Source: Oceanibaculum pacificum (lineage in GTDB: Bacteria; Pseudomonadota; Alphaproteobacteria; Oceanibaculales; Oceanibaculaceae). Taken from it: a stretch of 64,000 bases of DNA. Location of the stretch: contig NZ_LPXN01000105.1 in the NCBI RefSeq assembly GCF_001618175.1, positions 37,795 to 101,794 on the forward strand, in the 5' to 3' direction. The position numbers and the translations under genes are program-made. Shown here piece after piece: positions 1 to 8,136 of this stretch. The notes beneath the pieces were generated by a model. The model did not search any database, was not told the DNA's origin, and saw nothing but the letters and a program-made list of their open reading frames with translations. The stretch's first letter is position 1. Each line of letters begins with the position of its first letter.

Positions 1-576
1 CTCGGCCAGTACGGCGTCGAGCGCGGCTTCCAGCCGGCCGGCGATATAGGCGGAAATGTCGAATCCCCGCTCCACCGCGCCCGGCGCGCCCCAATCCACC
101 AGATAGGGGCGATAGCCGCGTCCGGCGAGATCGCGCAGGAAGCTGCGGCCCGGGGCGAGGTCGAGTATATAGCCGCGATTGATCAGCGAAGGCACCGCCA
201 GCACCGGGCGGCCGCGTTTGCGGCGCCTGTCGGCATAGGCGAGCAGTCGGGTGGTGCCTTCGCTCCAGGCCAGGCGCGGGGGCTTCAGCCCGGCCTCGGC
301 GAAGGCGGCGCCGCGGTCGTAGGGATGGTGGCGATAGGCGGTCAGCCCGGCGAGGAAGTCGGACCAGCGCCGGGCGACGGCGGCGGCCAGCGCGGCGTCA
401 GTCCTTGCGGCGTCGCGTCCCGCCAGCGCGGCTTGCAGGGCGCTTGCCCTGTCCCGCAGCGCCGGCCTCCAGGGCAGCGAGCCGCTCCTCAAGGACGGCA
501 ATGCGGTCACGGAGCTCATCAAGGTTGCCGCCGCGACCGTCAGATGCAGGTTCAGTGGGCGCGGGCCCTGTCGCAT
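1..576 (-). CDS. PHA synthase (PhaC)-like alpha/beta hydrolase, 3' end outside window
   Basis: The N-terminal 192 residues of a poly(3-hydroxyalkanoate) polymerase-like protein, which would polymerise hydroxyacyl-CoA into storage granules. The frame shows the family pattern GPRPLNLHL near the start, SGSLPWRPAL around residue 33, VPSLINRGYILDL at about 129-141 and YLVDWG at about 158-163. The lipase-like box with the catalytic Cys and the Asp/His lie beyond the window edge, so activity cannot be judged. I chose the ATG at 576 because the family-like sequence begins right after it; a later ATG at 519 would remove that conserved start. The first 179 nt overlap the upstream small gene in another frame. 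It is a neighbour of phaR, which supports a PHA role. It could be a non-polymerising paralogue. Confidence 0.8.
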   Translation of the reverse strand, partial: MRQGPRPLNLHLTVAAATLMSSVTALPSLRSGSLPWRPALRDRASALQAALAGRDAARTDAALAAAVARRWSDFLAGLTAYRHHPYDRGAAFAEAGLKPPRLAWSEGTTRLLAYADRRRKRGRPVLAVPSLINRGYILDLAPGRSFLRDLAGRGYRPYLVDWGAPGAVERGFDISAYIAGRLEAALDAVLAE

Positions 577-775
577 GAGTGGCTCCCGCCATGAAAGGGA
601 ACGGCATCGGGGGAACGCCGCCGCGACTCATCGCATTCATCGTCTCCGCCCATAGATGCAGCATGGGTTGCAGGCTGCGCGCAAGTTCCGGATCGGTGGC
701 CAGGGCATTTATCTGGTCCTGCCACAGATCGAGGAAACGTTCGGCGAGGTCTTGGTCGTCGTCGCGATCGGTCAT
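398..775 (-). CDS. Small PhaE-like / PHA-synthase-associated acidic protein
   Basis: A 125-residue protein whose N-terminus (LAERFLDLWQDQINAL) resembles the start of PhaE-type subunits and phasin-like partners of PHA synthases. A Pro/Gly/Met-rich linker at about 50-80 is followed by a heptad-like coiled coil (LDELRDRIAVLEERLAALEAG, split here as LDELRDRIAVL then EERLAALEAG) and a basic tail with RRRK. It lies directly upstream of and overlaps the phaC-like gene, so the two are probably translationally coupled. Its last 59 codons share DNA with the phaC-like start in a different frame, yet both readings look protein-like. The role as a synthase partner or granule adaptor is inferred from position and the N-terminal pattern. 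Confidence 0.65.
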   Translation of the reverse strand: MTDRDDDQDLAERFLDLWQDQINALATDPELARSLQPMLHLWAETMNAMSRGGVPPMPFPFMAGATHATGPAPTEPASDGRGGNLDELRDRIAVLEERLAALEAGAAGQGKRPASRAGGTRRRKD

Positions 776-833
776 GGCGGTACTATAGGCCGCCCGTCAC
801 CGTCCCGCCACACGCGGGTCTGCAAGAGAGTTA

Positions 834-889
834 TGCTGCACTTGCGGGCGGATTTGTTGCGCAGCAAGATTCTCGTTGCAAAGCAGCAA
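834..889. promoter_or_regulatory. Candidate PhaR operator, TGC-rich repeats
   Basis: Three closely spaced TGC/GCA-rich elements lie between the divergent PHA genes: TGCTGCACTTGC at 834-845, the near-perfect palindrome TTGTTGCGCAGCAA at 854-867, and TTGCAAAGCAGCAA at 876-889. PhaR of Paracoccus denitrificans is known to bind TGC-rich sites upstream of phasin and its own gene and to be released by PHA. Autoregulation by the phaR product encoded 110 bp downstream is the natural inference. Confidence 0.5.
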
Positions 890-997
890 TTTCCATCCAA
901 CTGTATTGCCCTATGCATTGCGTCGATAGCAGACGCGCATGCCGTAGACGACAAAGAGATGCGGCATCAAGCAATTAGGGTAGGGGATCATTCGCAT

Positions 998-1708
998 ATG
1001 GCCGAGAAGAACAAGCCGGGCGACGACGCCCCGATCACCATCAAGAAATATGCGAACCGCCGTCTCTACAATACGGCGACCAGCAGCTACGTCACGCTCG
1101 ACCATCTGTGCCAGATGGTGAAGGACGGCGTCGATTTTCAGGTGTTCGACGCGAAGACCGGCGAGGACATCACCCATAGCGTGCTGACGCAGATCATCTT
1201 CGAGGAGGAGGGCAAGGGCCAGAGCCTGCTGCCCATCAGCTTCCTGCGCATGCTGATCAGCTTCTATGGCGACAGCCTGCAATGGGTGCTGCCGAAGTAT
1301 CTCGAACACACCATGTCCTCCTTCGCGCGGAACCAGGATCGCATGCGCTCCTACGTCGACAATGCGTTCGGTGGTCTGTTCCCGTTCGGCACCAATCTGG
1401 AGGAGATGGGCAAGCAGAACATGGCGATGCTAGAAGGCGCCATGCGCATGTTCAATCCGTTCGGCATGGAGGGCGGGCTGAGCAACGGCGTGGGCAAGCC
1501 GCCCCAGGCGCCGCACCCGGCCGCCCATCCCGCGGCGGAGGCCACGCAGTCCGCCGCCCAGGCCTCGGTCGTGGCGCTGAAGGACCAGATCGACAATCTG
1601 CAAAAGCAGATCGACGCAATGGCGAAGCTGCAGATCGAGGTGGCCAAGGCCGGCCAGGCCGCCATGAACCAGGCGATGGACAAGGACGGGCAGAAGAAGA
1701 AAGGCTAG
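998..1708 (+). CDS. phaR: PhaR, polyhydroxyalkanoate synthesis repressor
   Basis: A 236-residue PHA-responsive repressor that senses polymer granules and controls phasin and PHA genes. The N-terminal DNA-binding module (PHB_acc_N) is clear: ITIKKYANRRLYNTATSSYV at about 11-30, then LCQMVKDG and FDAKTGEDIT. The adjacent PHB_acc region follows (TQIIFEEE, FLRMLISFYGDSLQ). The C-terminal third is Ala/Pro/Gln-rich and ends in a coiled coil (ALKDQIDNLQKQIDAM) and a lysine-rich tail, as in family members. The frame is open further upstream, but the ATG at 998 gives the canonical start and has AGGGG about 11 nt before it. It is divergent from the PHA synthase-like genes. Confidence 0.93.
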   Translation: MAEKNKPGDDAPITIKKYANRRLYNTATSSYVTLDHLCQMVKDGVDFQVFDAKTGEDITHSVLTQIIFEEEGKGQSLLPISFLRMLISFYGDSLQWVLPKYLEHTMSSFARNQDRMRSYVDNAFGGLFPFGTNLEEMGKQNMAMLEGAMRMFNPFGMEGGLSNGVGKPPQAPHPAAHPAAEATQSAAQASVVALKDQIDNLQKQIDAMAKLQIEVAKAGQAAMNQAMDKDGQKKKG

Positions 1709-1711
1709 CGC

Positions 1712-2458
1712 CTACTTCTCCGCGACCGGCGCGGCGTCCGGGGCGGGTTCGTGCGCGCCGCACAGCCAATCGAGAACACGCTTTTCCGCCGGTTGCAGGC
1801 CGGTCAGATCAGTGCGCTGCAACAGCTTGGCATCGACGCGGGCCTGTTCCTGCAATTCCTTGACGAAAGCGCTGAGGGCGGTCTTCTGATCGCTTTCATG
1901 CGCGATCTTGGCGTTTAGCTCCTCCATCTGGCCTTCCCAATTGCGGGCCATGCTATGGAGGTAGGCGCGGTGGTCGCCGAGCAGATTCTCCAGCGCCTTC
2001 TTCACCTGGCGCTCGTAATTATCCAGCGCCTGCTTGCGCTGCTCATTCTTCACCAGCCCCAGGAAAGCGCCGCCGCGCAGCATGCCCAGCCGCTCCGGAT
2101 CCTTCATCATCACGCGCAGCTTGGCGGCTTCGTGGTTCAGCGCGAAACCGTCGAAATTGGCCAGGGCCAGGTCGGGGTGGCGATAGCTGCCGGCCAGCAG
2201 GGTGCGCAGCGCCTGGATGCGGCCGCGATGCCGCTTCACGAAAGTCAGCTCGTCGCGGACGACGTTGCGTTCCTGGCTCATCTGGTTGACGCGGCCATCC
2301 ACCATCCGCACCGCCATGCGCGCTTCGTCGATCAGCGCGTTCATCGCCCGGAACCGGTCCAGCCCGACCGGCATCGCCCCGATCTCGCGCTCGCGGGCGA
2401 CCAGTTCCTGAAACAGATCGTCGGTAGCGGGCGCTGTGGGGTCGCTATCGTCGCTCAT
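1712..2458 (-). CDS. Hypothetical protein with long helical/coiled-coil region
   Basis: A 248-residue soluble, charged protein of no family I recognise. The N-terminus is acidic and disordered-looking (MSDDSDPTAPATDD). It is followed by a long helical stretch rich in E, K, R, Q and L (LFQELVAREREIGAM, ALDNYERQVKKALENLLG, MEELNAKIAHESDQKTALS) that predicts coiled coil, and a short C-terminal segment with LQPAEKRVLDWLCG. There is no signal peptide or membrane segment. It converges with phaR, with only 3 bp between the stops. It is followed on the same strand, upstream in transcription, by the DUF2333 gene 69 bp away, so the two may be co-transcribed. The function is unknown. Confidence 0.75.
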   Translation of the reverse strand: MSDDSDPTAPATDDLFQELVAREREIGAMPVGLDRFRAMNALIDEARMAVRMVDGRVNQMSQERNVVRDELTFVKRHRGRIQALRTLLAGSYRHPDLALANFDGFALNHEAAKLRVMMKDPERLGMLRGGAFLGLVKNEQRKQALDNYERQVKKALENLLGDHRAYLHSMARNWEGQMEELNAKIAHESDQKTALSAFVKELQEQARVDAKLLQRTDLTGLQPAEKRVLDWLCGAHEPAPDAAPVAEK

Positions 2459-2527
2459 CGGCGGGAGCCTTGCGAGGAAGGTCGACGGAAAACAAGCAGT
2501 ACCCTTCCTTTCTAAAAACTTCTCCGC

Positions 2528-3544
2528 CTATTTCAACAGGATATTGACGACTTCATAAAGCTGGGTGCGCGCGCGCAGGAGGTAGAAGCCCTGCGCCGTC
2601 AGATGGTTGGGCAGCAGCAGCGCATCGGGCGAACCGCCGATGACGATCAGCGGCTCCAGCTCCGCGCCGGTTTTCAGCCCATCCAGCATCTGCTGCCACA
2701 CCCCGTCGAGCTGGCGTTCGCGCAGCACCTGTTCGAAATCCTGTCCGAGCGCGTTCAGGATGACATAGTGGGCGTATAGCTGCCCCTTGGTGCTGTAGAA
2801 AATATCGTCGACATCGGTATCGAACAGCCAGAACGGCCCGTGCGTGATGTGCCCGTCGATCTGCGCCGAGGCGGAGCCGAGGTCGGAGGCGATGCGCTCC
2901 AGCGCCGACATCAGATTGTCGCCGCGCCGGTCGAACACCGTCTGGCCGCTGGCCAGCCGGCTGTTGTAGCTGCGCAGCGCCCGTACCGCCGCCCTGTACT
3001 GCGATTCCGAGGTCGCCGTGGGCGCCAGCGAAACGGACGGATCCCAGACCCACACATTGCCCGGATATTTCAGCAGCCCCGCCGCGCGCTCCAGGTCGCC
3101 ATCGATCTGGCTGGTGCCGCGTAGCCGGCCGATATGGTCCATCATCTCGACGCTGAAGCGCGACGCCGCCTTCACGATGCCCTGTTGGAAATTGGGCATG
3201 TTGTCGAGGATGGAGCCGGGCAGGAAGAACGGATCGTTCGGCGTCCAGCCATGCGTGTCGGTCTCGCGCTCGACCAGGGCGGCCGCCGCCTCCACCGCGC
3301 GGCTGGCGCCGGGCGGGACGTCGGCGGTGGCGAAGCTGGTGTCATCATCGACGGTATTTATGATCGCCGCTCCGGCGACGTAATACAGCGCCACCAGCAG
3401 CACCAGCACGGCCAGGCTGCGGCCGATCAGCCCGCCGCTCAACCTCCCGCTCAGGCCCCCGCCCAGGCGGCGCATCCAGCGCTTGCGGGGGGCGGAATAT
3501 TCGTCGTCGACATAGAGATCGTCGCGGGTGTTGTCGCTGGCCAT
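2528..3544 (-). CDS. DUF2333 family inner-membrane protein
   Basis: A 338-residue protein of the DUF2333 family, which is common in Rhodospirillales and gammaproteobacteria and has no assigned function. A basic N-terminus rich in R and G (residues 20-43) leads into one membrane helix (SLAVLVLLVALYYVAGAAII, about 43-62), so the remaining 270 residues should be periplasmic. The conserved features include the segment with FFLPGSILDNMPNFQQG at about 107-123 and the late GSPDALLLPNHLTAQGFYLL segment. The ATG at 3544 is the only good start. It probably forms a two-gene unit with the coiled-coil gene downstream. Confidence 0.88.
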   Translation of the reverse strand: MASDNTRDDLYVDDEYSAPRKRWMRRLGGGLSGRLSGGLIGRSLAVLVLLVALYYVAGAAIINTVDDDTSFATADVPPGASRAVEAAAALVERETDTHGWTPNDPFFLPGSILDNMPNFQQGIVKAASRFSVEMMDHIGRLRGTSQIDGDLERAAGLLKYPGNVWVWDPSVSLAPTATSESQYRAAVRALRSYNSRLASGQTVFDRRGDNLMSALERIASDLGSASAQIDGHITHGPFWLFDTDVDDIFYSTKGQLYAHYVILNALGQDFEQVLRERQLDGVWQQMLDGLKTGAELEPLIVIGGSPDALLLPNHLTAQGFYLLRARTQLYEVVNILLK

Positions 3545-3725
3545 GCGGGTGATCCGATTCTGCGTTGTTCCCTTGCACAGATAGGGTGCGGTATCGGGAA
3601 AGTCATCAGGCTTTGCCTCGCCATCTTGTGGTCATCGCCGCACTTGACCAGAATAGCGGCAGCCGCTGCGCGCCGATTTGCTTGATAAGCCGCTTCGCCA
3701 CCGAAAGCCTGGAGTTCCCCCCGCC

Positions 3726-4988
3726 ATGCGCGACGCCATCCCCGCCATCCTGGCGATCGTGCTGGGCGTCATGATCCTGCAACTCGGCAACGGGTTGATC
3801 GGCGTGCTGGTGCCGCTGCGCATGGGGATGGAGGGGCTGTCGCCCAGCATGGTCGGCGTGGTCGCGACCTTCTATTCGCTGGGCTTCCTGGCCGGCTGCT
3901 TCGTGGTGCCGCAACTGGTCCGGCGCATTGGCCATATCCGCGCCTTCGCCGTGTTCGCCGCCGTGGTTTCGGCCGGCACGCTGGGGCTGACGCTCGCGGT
4001 CGACTGGATGCTGTGGAGCGGCATCCGCTTTCTGCTCGGCATCTGCATGGCCGGCCTGTTCAGCGTGGCGGAAAGCTGGATCGTCGCCCAGGCCCCGCAG
4101 GCCATCAAGGGCCGGGTGCTCAGCTTCTACATGGTGTGCAACAAGCTGACGCTGGTGGGGGGGCAGATGCTGGTGTCCGTCGCCGACCCGATCAGCATCG
4201 GCTTCTTCCTGCTGATCAGCGCCTGCGCCTCGCTCTCCCTGGTGCCGGTCGCGTTGACCCGCGCGGCGACGCCGGCGATACCGTCGGTTTCCATGCTGTC
4301 GCTGCGCGAGCTATACGCCATCGCGCCGGCGGCCCTAGTCGGCTGCTTCTCCTCCGGCCTTACCAATGCCGCGGTGATCGGGCTGCTGCCGATCTACGGG
4401 TTGCAGGTCGGGTTCGGCGTCGGAGCCATCGCCGGGCTGGTCTCGGTCATGCAATTGGGCAGCCTGCTGGCGCAATGGCCGCTGGGCTGGATGTCGGATC
4501 GGATCGACCGGCGGCAGGTGATCGTCGCCGGGCTTGGGGTGGTGGTGGTCACCTCGGCGGTGATCGCGCTGTTTGGCGGTCAGCTGCCGAGCTGGTCGAT
4601 CTACATCATCTTCGCGCTATGGGGAGCGACGGGCCTGTCGGTCTATGCCATCTGCATCGCCCATGCGAGCGACTTCGCCGAGCCGTCCAAGATGGTGCCG
4701 CTGACCAGCTCGCTCTTGCTGACCTGGGCGCTGGGCTCGGCCGTTGGCCCGATCGTGGCCAGCTATGCGATGGAGGTGATGGGGCCGGGCGGATTGTTCG
4801 TCTATGCCGGGGTCATCGCTACGCTGACCGGCGGCTTCGTCACCTATCGGATGACCCGCCGCGCACCGGTGCCGGTGGATCAGCGCGAGAAGTTCGTGAA
4901 CATGCCGGCGACCAGCCCGCAGGTCAGCAAGATGAACCCGCGCGCCCAGCAGGACACGCCCGCCCCGGACGATATGTCGGTGAAATAG
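3726..4988 (+). CDS. MFS transporter, YcaD-like
   Basis: A 420-residue major facilitator superfamily transporter with about 12 hydrophobic helices in two halves. YcaD-like features are the helix 4-5 region GIRFLLGICMAGLFSVAESW and KGRVLSFYMV, and the loop between helices 8 and 9 SDRIDRRQVIVAG, which is the MFS A-like motif. The C-terminal 35 residues are hydrophilic. The frame is open to a TTG at 3678, but the ATG at 3726 starts the first helix directly. It has a convergent 3-bp gap with the SemiSWEET gene. The substrate is unknown; family members are putative exporters. Confidence 0.85.
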   Translation: MRDAIPAILAIVLGVMILQLGNGLIGVLVPLRMGMEGLSPSMVGVVATFYSLGFLAGCFVVPQLVRRIGHIRAFAVFAAVVSAGTLGLTLAVDWMLWSGIRFLLGICMAGLFSVAESWIVAQAPQAIKGRVLSFYMVCNKLTLVGGQMLVSVADPISIGFFLLISACASLSLVPVALTRAATPAIPSVSMLSLRELYAIAPAALVGCFSSGLTNAAVIGLLPIYGLQVGFGVGAIAGLVSVMQLGSLLAQWPLGWMSDRIDRRQVIVAGLGVVVVTSAVIALFGGQLPSWSIYIIFALWGATGLSVYAICIAHASDFAEPSKMVPLTSSLLLTWALGSAVGPIVASYAMEVMGPGGLFVYAGVIATLTGGFVTYRMTRRAPVPVDQREKFVNMPATSPQVSKMNPRAQQDTPAPDDMSVK

Positions 4989-4991
4989 GCG

Positions 4992-5276
4992 CTACGGCGC
5001 TGCCGCTTCCAGATGGCGGTAGCGCAGCTTCAGCCCGATGACCGCCGTCACCAGCAGCATCGTCACGCCGTTCGCCAGCACGATGGGGAAGGATTGCAAC
5101 AGTAAGCCGTAGATCAGCCACAGCAGCGCCCCGGTGAAGAACACCGTGAACATGGTCAGCGATATGTCCCGCGTCGATCGGCTGCGCCAGGTCTTGATCA
5201 CTTGCGGCAGGAAGGAAAAAGTAGTCAGCGCACCGGCGACGGTGCCGATCAGATCAACAAGAAACGGGTCCAGCAT
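4992..5276 (-). CDS. SemiSWEET-type PQ-loop small membrane protein
   Basis: A 94-residue three-helix protein (helices at about 6-24, 40-58 and 64-82) with the PQ-loop signature FLPQVIKTWRSRSTRDIS after helix 1, typical of SemiSWEET sugar facilitators that work as dimers. The frame is open upstream to 5513, but that extension is Cys/Arg-rich and unlike the family, so I take the ATG at 5276 (MLDPFLVDLIGTVAG). The transported sugar cannot be deduced. It ends 3 bp from the convergent MFS gene. Confidence 0.85.
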   Translation of the reverse strand: MLDPFLVDLIGTVAGALTTFSFLPQVIKTWRSRSTRDISLTMFTVFFTGALLWLIYGLLLQSFPIVLANGVTMLLVTAVIGLKLRYRHLEAAAP

Positions 5277-5597
5277 GCCCGCCAGGCTCCCAAAGGAGGA
5301 CCGCCCGGTCGGCGGCGCAGCGACTATGCGAGCGGCAAGGCAGCGCCGCAATCGGGTATTTTTTAAACCGGCCTGCTTGACATCGCACGGTAACAAGACC
5401 AACATAATAATTACCAAGTGATCGTAATTTTCGAAAGAAAATTGCGCGAAGGCTTGGTTGGCCCAACAGCAGGGGGGTGTCCGAAACAGGCATGAATCCA
5501 CCTGACTAAACATAGCCTTACGGAAGATGCGTCTACATGAAAAGCCAAAGGCCCGGACTTAGCGCCGGGCGCCGGGACAGATGGTCCCGTGCCAAAT
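5277..5597. other. Gene-free interval
   Basis: About 320 bp between the SemiSWEET gene and the ArsR-type gene, both transcribed leftward. It contains an AT-richer stretch at about 5348-5450 that could hold the SemiSWEET promoter, and a small GC-rich hairpin-prone patch around 5550-5575. I see no convincing coding sequence or RNA gene. Confidence 0.5.
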
Positions 5598-5626
5598 GAA
5601 GCCCCGCCCTTAGCTGGCGGGGCTTC
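5598..5626 (-). terminator. Hairpin overlapping the ArsR-gene stop
   Basis: A perfect 11-bp inverted repeat, GAAGCCCCGCC / GGCGGGGCTTC, with a 7-nt loop. The loop and one arm include the last codons and the stop of the ArsR-type gene. The tail on the minus strand is only weakly T-rich, so this may be a terminator or an mRNA-stabilising hairpin. Confidence 0.4.
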
Positions 5627-5948
5627 TGCGTTCGGGATCGGCGGCCGCCGCCTGCAGGATAGCGTCCAGTAGACCGGGGAAGCGGGCCTCAAGATCGTCG
5701 CGGCGCAACGTGTTGGCGTGCTGGGTGCCTTCGCGACGGCTACAGATGATGCCGGCCTCGCGCAGGATGCGAAAATGGTTCGACAGGGTGGATTTCGGCA
5801 TGTCCGGGCAGGGCATCGTGGCATTGCAGGCCTGATCCGGGCAATCGCGCAGCCGGCGCACGATGGCCAGCCGCATCGGATCGCTCAGCGCATGCAGGAC
5901 GCCGTGCAGGGTGATGCTGCTGATATCGGGGTGAATAAGAGGACGCAT
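5610..5948 (-). CDS. ArsR-family HTH regulator with four cysteines
   Basis: A 112-residue winged-helix repressor. Family signs are LHALSDPMRLAIVRRL at about 18-33, the recognition helix region PKSTLSNHFRILREAGII at about 51-68, and the wing RREGTQHANTLRRDDLEARFPG. Four cysteines (36, 41, 47 and 69) flank the DNA-binding helix, which could serve redox or electrophile sensing; this is inference. The frame extends upstream to 6023, but that part encodes an unlikely hydrophobic leader across the promoter, so the ATG at 5948 is preferred. It is divergent from the SDR gene, its likely target, with a palindromic operator between them. Confidence 0.85.
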   Translation of the reverse strand: MRPLIHPDISSITLHGVLHALSDPMRLAIVRRLRDCPDQACNATMPCPDMPKSTLSNHFRILREAGIICSRREGTQHANTLRRDDLEARFPGLLDAILQAAAADPERRSPAS

Positions 5949-5986
5949 AAACAGCCAAATCGCATCATACAGCGTAAAATTCAATA

Positions 5987-6003
5987 GTTCAATTTTCTTG
6001 AAC
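5987..6003. promoter_or_regulatory. Perfect palindrome, candidate ArsR-type operator
   Basis: GTTCAA-TTTTC-TTGAAC forms a perfect 6-5-6 inverted repeat in the AT-rich spacer between the divergent ArsR-type and SDR genes. A further half-site (TTCAATAG) lies just left of it. The position 40 bp before the regulator start and 63 bp before the SDR start fits a shared operator. Confidence 0.5.
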
Positions 6004-6065
6004 ATAAGAACTTGGCCGCCCATCTGCTGCTCATCGATCCTTATTCCCGATGGGAGACTTTTCAG

Positions 6066-6839
6066 ATGAGCAAGATTTTAGCCGGCAAGATTGCCCTGGT
6101 GACCGGCGCCAGCCGTGGCCTGGGCCGCGCCATCGCCGAACGCCTGGGGCGCGACGGCGCGCTGGTCGCCGTGCATTACGGCCGCGCCTCCGCCGAGGCC
6201 GAGTCGGTTGTGCAGACGATCAAGAAGGCCGGCGGTGACGCTTTCGCCGTGCAGGCGGAGATTGGCGATGTCGCCAGCATCCAGGCAATGTTCCAGGCGC
6301 TGGACAAGGAACTGACTGACCGCACCGGCGAGGTCAGGTTCGACATTCTGGTCAATAATGCCGGCATCGCGCCGATGGTCTCGCTGGAGGAAACCGACGA
6401 GGCCACGTTCGACCGCATCTTCGATGTGAATGTGAAGGGGCTGTTCTTCGTCACCCAGCAGGCCATCGGCCGGTTGCGGGACAATGGCCGGATCGTGAAC
6501 CTGTCCTCCGGCCTGTCGCGCGCGGTGGGCGGCATGGATATTCCGGCCTACTCGGCGACCAAGGGTGCGGTCGACGTGCTGACCCGGCAATGGGCCTCGA
6601 AGTACGGCGCGCGGGGCATCACCGTAAACTCGCTGGCGCCGGGCGCGATCGATACCGACATGAATGCCGGCTGGCTGCGCGGCAATGCGGAATCGGAGCA
6701 GATGATCTCCAGCAGCCAGGCGATCAAGCGGATCGGCAAGCCGACGGAAATCGGCGATGCCGTCGCCTTCCTGGCCGGGCCGGACAGCCGCTGGGTCACC
6801 GGCCAGTATATCGAAGCCAGCGGCGGCTGGCTGCTCTAG
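6066..6839 (+). CDS. Short-chain dehydrogenase/reductase (SDR)
   Basis: A 257-residue classical SDR oxidoreductase using NAD(P)(H). It shows the Rossmann motif TGASRGLGRAIA at about 12-23, the NNAG motif at about 95-98, an active-site Ser (NLSSG), YSATKGAV with the catalytic Tyr and Lys around 160-164, and the C-terminal ASGGWLL ending usual in SDRs. The ATG at 6066 is preceded by GGGAGA at a slightly long distance. It is divergent from the ArsR-type regulator and overlaps the convergent DUF2254 gene by 4 bp. The substrate is unknown. SDRs of this kind (YgfF/YkvO-like) are often induced by electrophiles or quinones, which would match a Cys-containing ArsR. Confidence 0.88.
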   Translation: MSKILAGKIALVTGASRGLGRAIAERLGRDGALVAVHYGRASAEAESVVQTIKKAGGDAFAVQAEIGDVASIQAMFQALDKELTDRTGEVRFDILVNNAGIAPMVSLEETDEATFDRIFDVNVKGLFFVTQQAIGRLRDNGRIVNLSSGLSRAVGGMDIPAYSATKGAVDVLTRQWASKYGARGITVNSLAPGAIDTDMNAGWLRGNAESEQMISSSQAIKRIGKPTEIGDAVAFLAGPDSRWVTGQYIEASGGWLL

Positions 6840-8131
6840 GCGCTGTTTCCGTTCAGGCGGCGGCGCACCCGCGTCGCCGCCTTGCGGATTTGCGCCCGGT
6901 CGCTCTCCAGCGCCAGCGCGGCTTCAGCGAAGTCGACCGTCATCTCCAGGCTGGCGAGCAGCACCGACGGCACCGCCGGATCGGTGGCGGCCAGGCCAAT
7001 CCGCTCCAGCGCGGATATCTGCCGCAGCACCACCTCGACCGATTTGGCGCCGTCGCGGGCCAGCGAGTGCAGCGCCCGGTCCAGCATCTTGTCAAATCCC
7101 AGGGCGGGCAGGGACAGCCGGTCGCATGCCTCCGCCTCTTCAGACTTTGCCACTGGCGGCTGCGCGGCCCGGCACAGCAGCGCCTCCAGCCGGTCCAGGC
7201 AAATGATCGCGGTCTTCGGGTCGTTGATGCCGGGCGACAAGGCGCGGCTGCCGATCTCGCCCAGTATTTGCAGGCCCAGTAGCGGATCCTGGTGATAGCT
7301 GCGCTCCTCGCCCAGCAGCAGGCAATCCAGCAGCGCCTCGATATCCTTGTCGCTCAATGGCGCGGTGCCCGGCATCAGCGCCAGGGCCGAGCGGTGCGGA
7401 TGCATGAAGTCGCCCGGCCGCCCCAGCAGTTCGATGCGCAGATCGTGCCGCGCCGCCTGCGCCTGCAATTCCTGCGTATCGATGCTGCACAGATAGGCGC
7501 TGCGACGGCAGGCGAGCAGCCGCGCGCCTTCCGGCGGGCTGTCCCGCTCCGGCGCGGCTTTCGCGCCCAGGAGTGGGTTTTCCAGGAAGCGGTCCAGCGC
7601 CTCATTGGTGTCGTGTTGCACCCGGACGACGATATTGCCCAACCGCAGCGTGCCGGCGATATGGTGCATCCAATGCACGAGGTAGCGCAGCGCCAGCACC
7701 GTCAGCACCACGCCGGTGCCGAACAGGACGGTCAGCCCACTCCTGTCGTAGAGCGCCAGTCCGAGGCCGACGAGGCCGAACAGGGCGAAGACAAAGGTGG
7801 CGACGAAGGTGCTGAGCGCATTCTGCGTCACCTCGTCCGCCATCAGGCCGGGCAGGGCGCGCGGCGATGCCTGGGTGACCGCCATGTTCAGCACCACCAT
7901 CAGCGCCGACAGGGTGACGGTGGTGACCGTCAGCATGGCGCTGGCCAGCAGGGTCAGCAATTCCTTCACCAGTTCGGGATCGACCGACGGGATGGCGATG
8001 CCGGCGGGCAGGGCGCCATCGACCCCGGCGATCCCCCAGGCCACGCCGGCCGCCGTGACGGAAGCCACGGTCGGGCGGAACCACAGCGCGGACCGGACTT
8101 GCAGGGCGAGGCCGCGCAGCTGGGTGAGCAT
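6836..8131 (-). CDS. DUF2254 family membrane protein
   Basis: A 431-residue predicted inner-membrane protein of the DUF2254 family. The N-terminal half has four hydrophobic helices (about 19-40, 58-85, 105-127 and 130-150), including LTVTTVTLSALMVVLNMAVT and the family-typical ASPRALPGLM. The C-terminal half is soluble, with EERSYHQDPLLGLQILGEIG and SRALSPGINDPKTA, the strongest family signature. The function is not established. The gene starts 6 bp after the stop of the TPR gene, so the two form a transcription unit. Confidence 0.88.
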   Translation of the reverse strand: MLTQLRGLALQVRSALWFRPTVASVTAAGVAWGIAGVDGALPAGIAIPSVDPELVKELLTLLASAMLTVTTVTLSALMVVLNMAVTQASPRALPGLMADEVTQNALSTFVATFVFALFGLVGLGLALYDRSGLTVLFGTGVVLTVLALRYLVHWMHHIAGTLRLGNIVVRVQHDTNEALDRFLENPLLGAKAAPERDSPPEGARLLACRRSAYLCSIDTQELQAQAARHDLRIELLGRPGDFMHPHRSALALMPGTAPLSDKDIEALLDCLLLGEERSYHQDPLLGLQILGEIGSRALSPGINDPKTAIICLDRLEALLCRAAQPPVAKSEEAEACDRLSLPALGFDKMLDRALHSLARDGAKSVEVVLRQISALERIGLAATDPAVPSVLLASLEMTVDFAEAALALESDRAQIRKAATRVRRRLNGNSA

Positions 8132-8136
8132 GTCCG

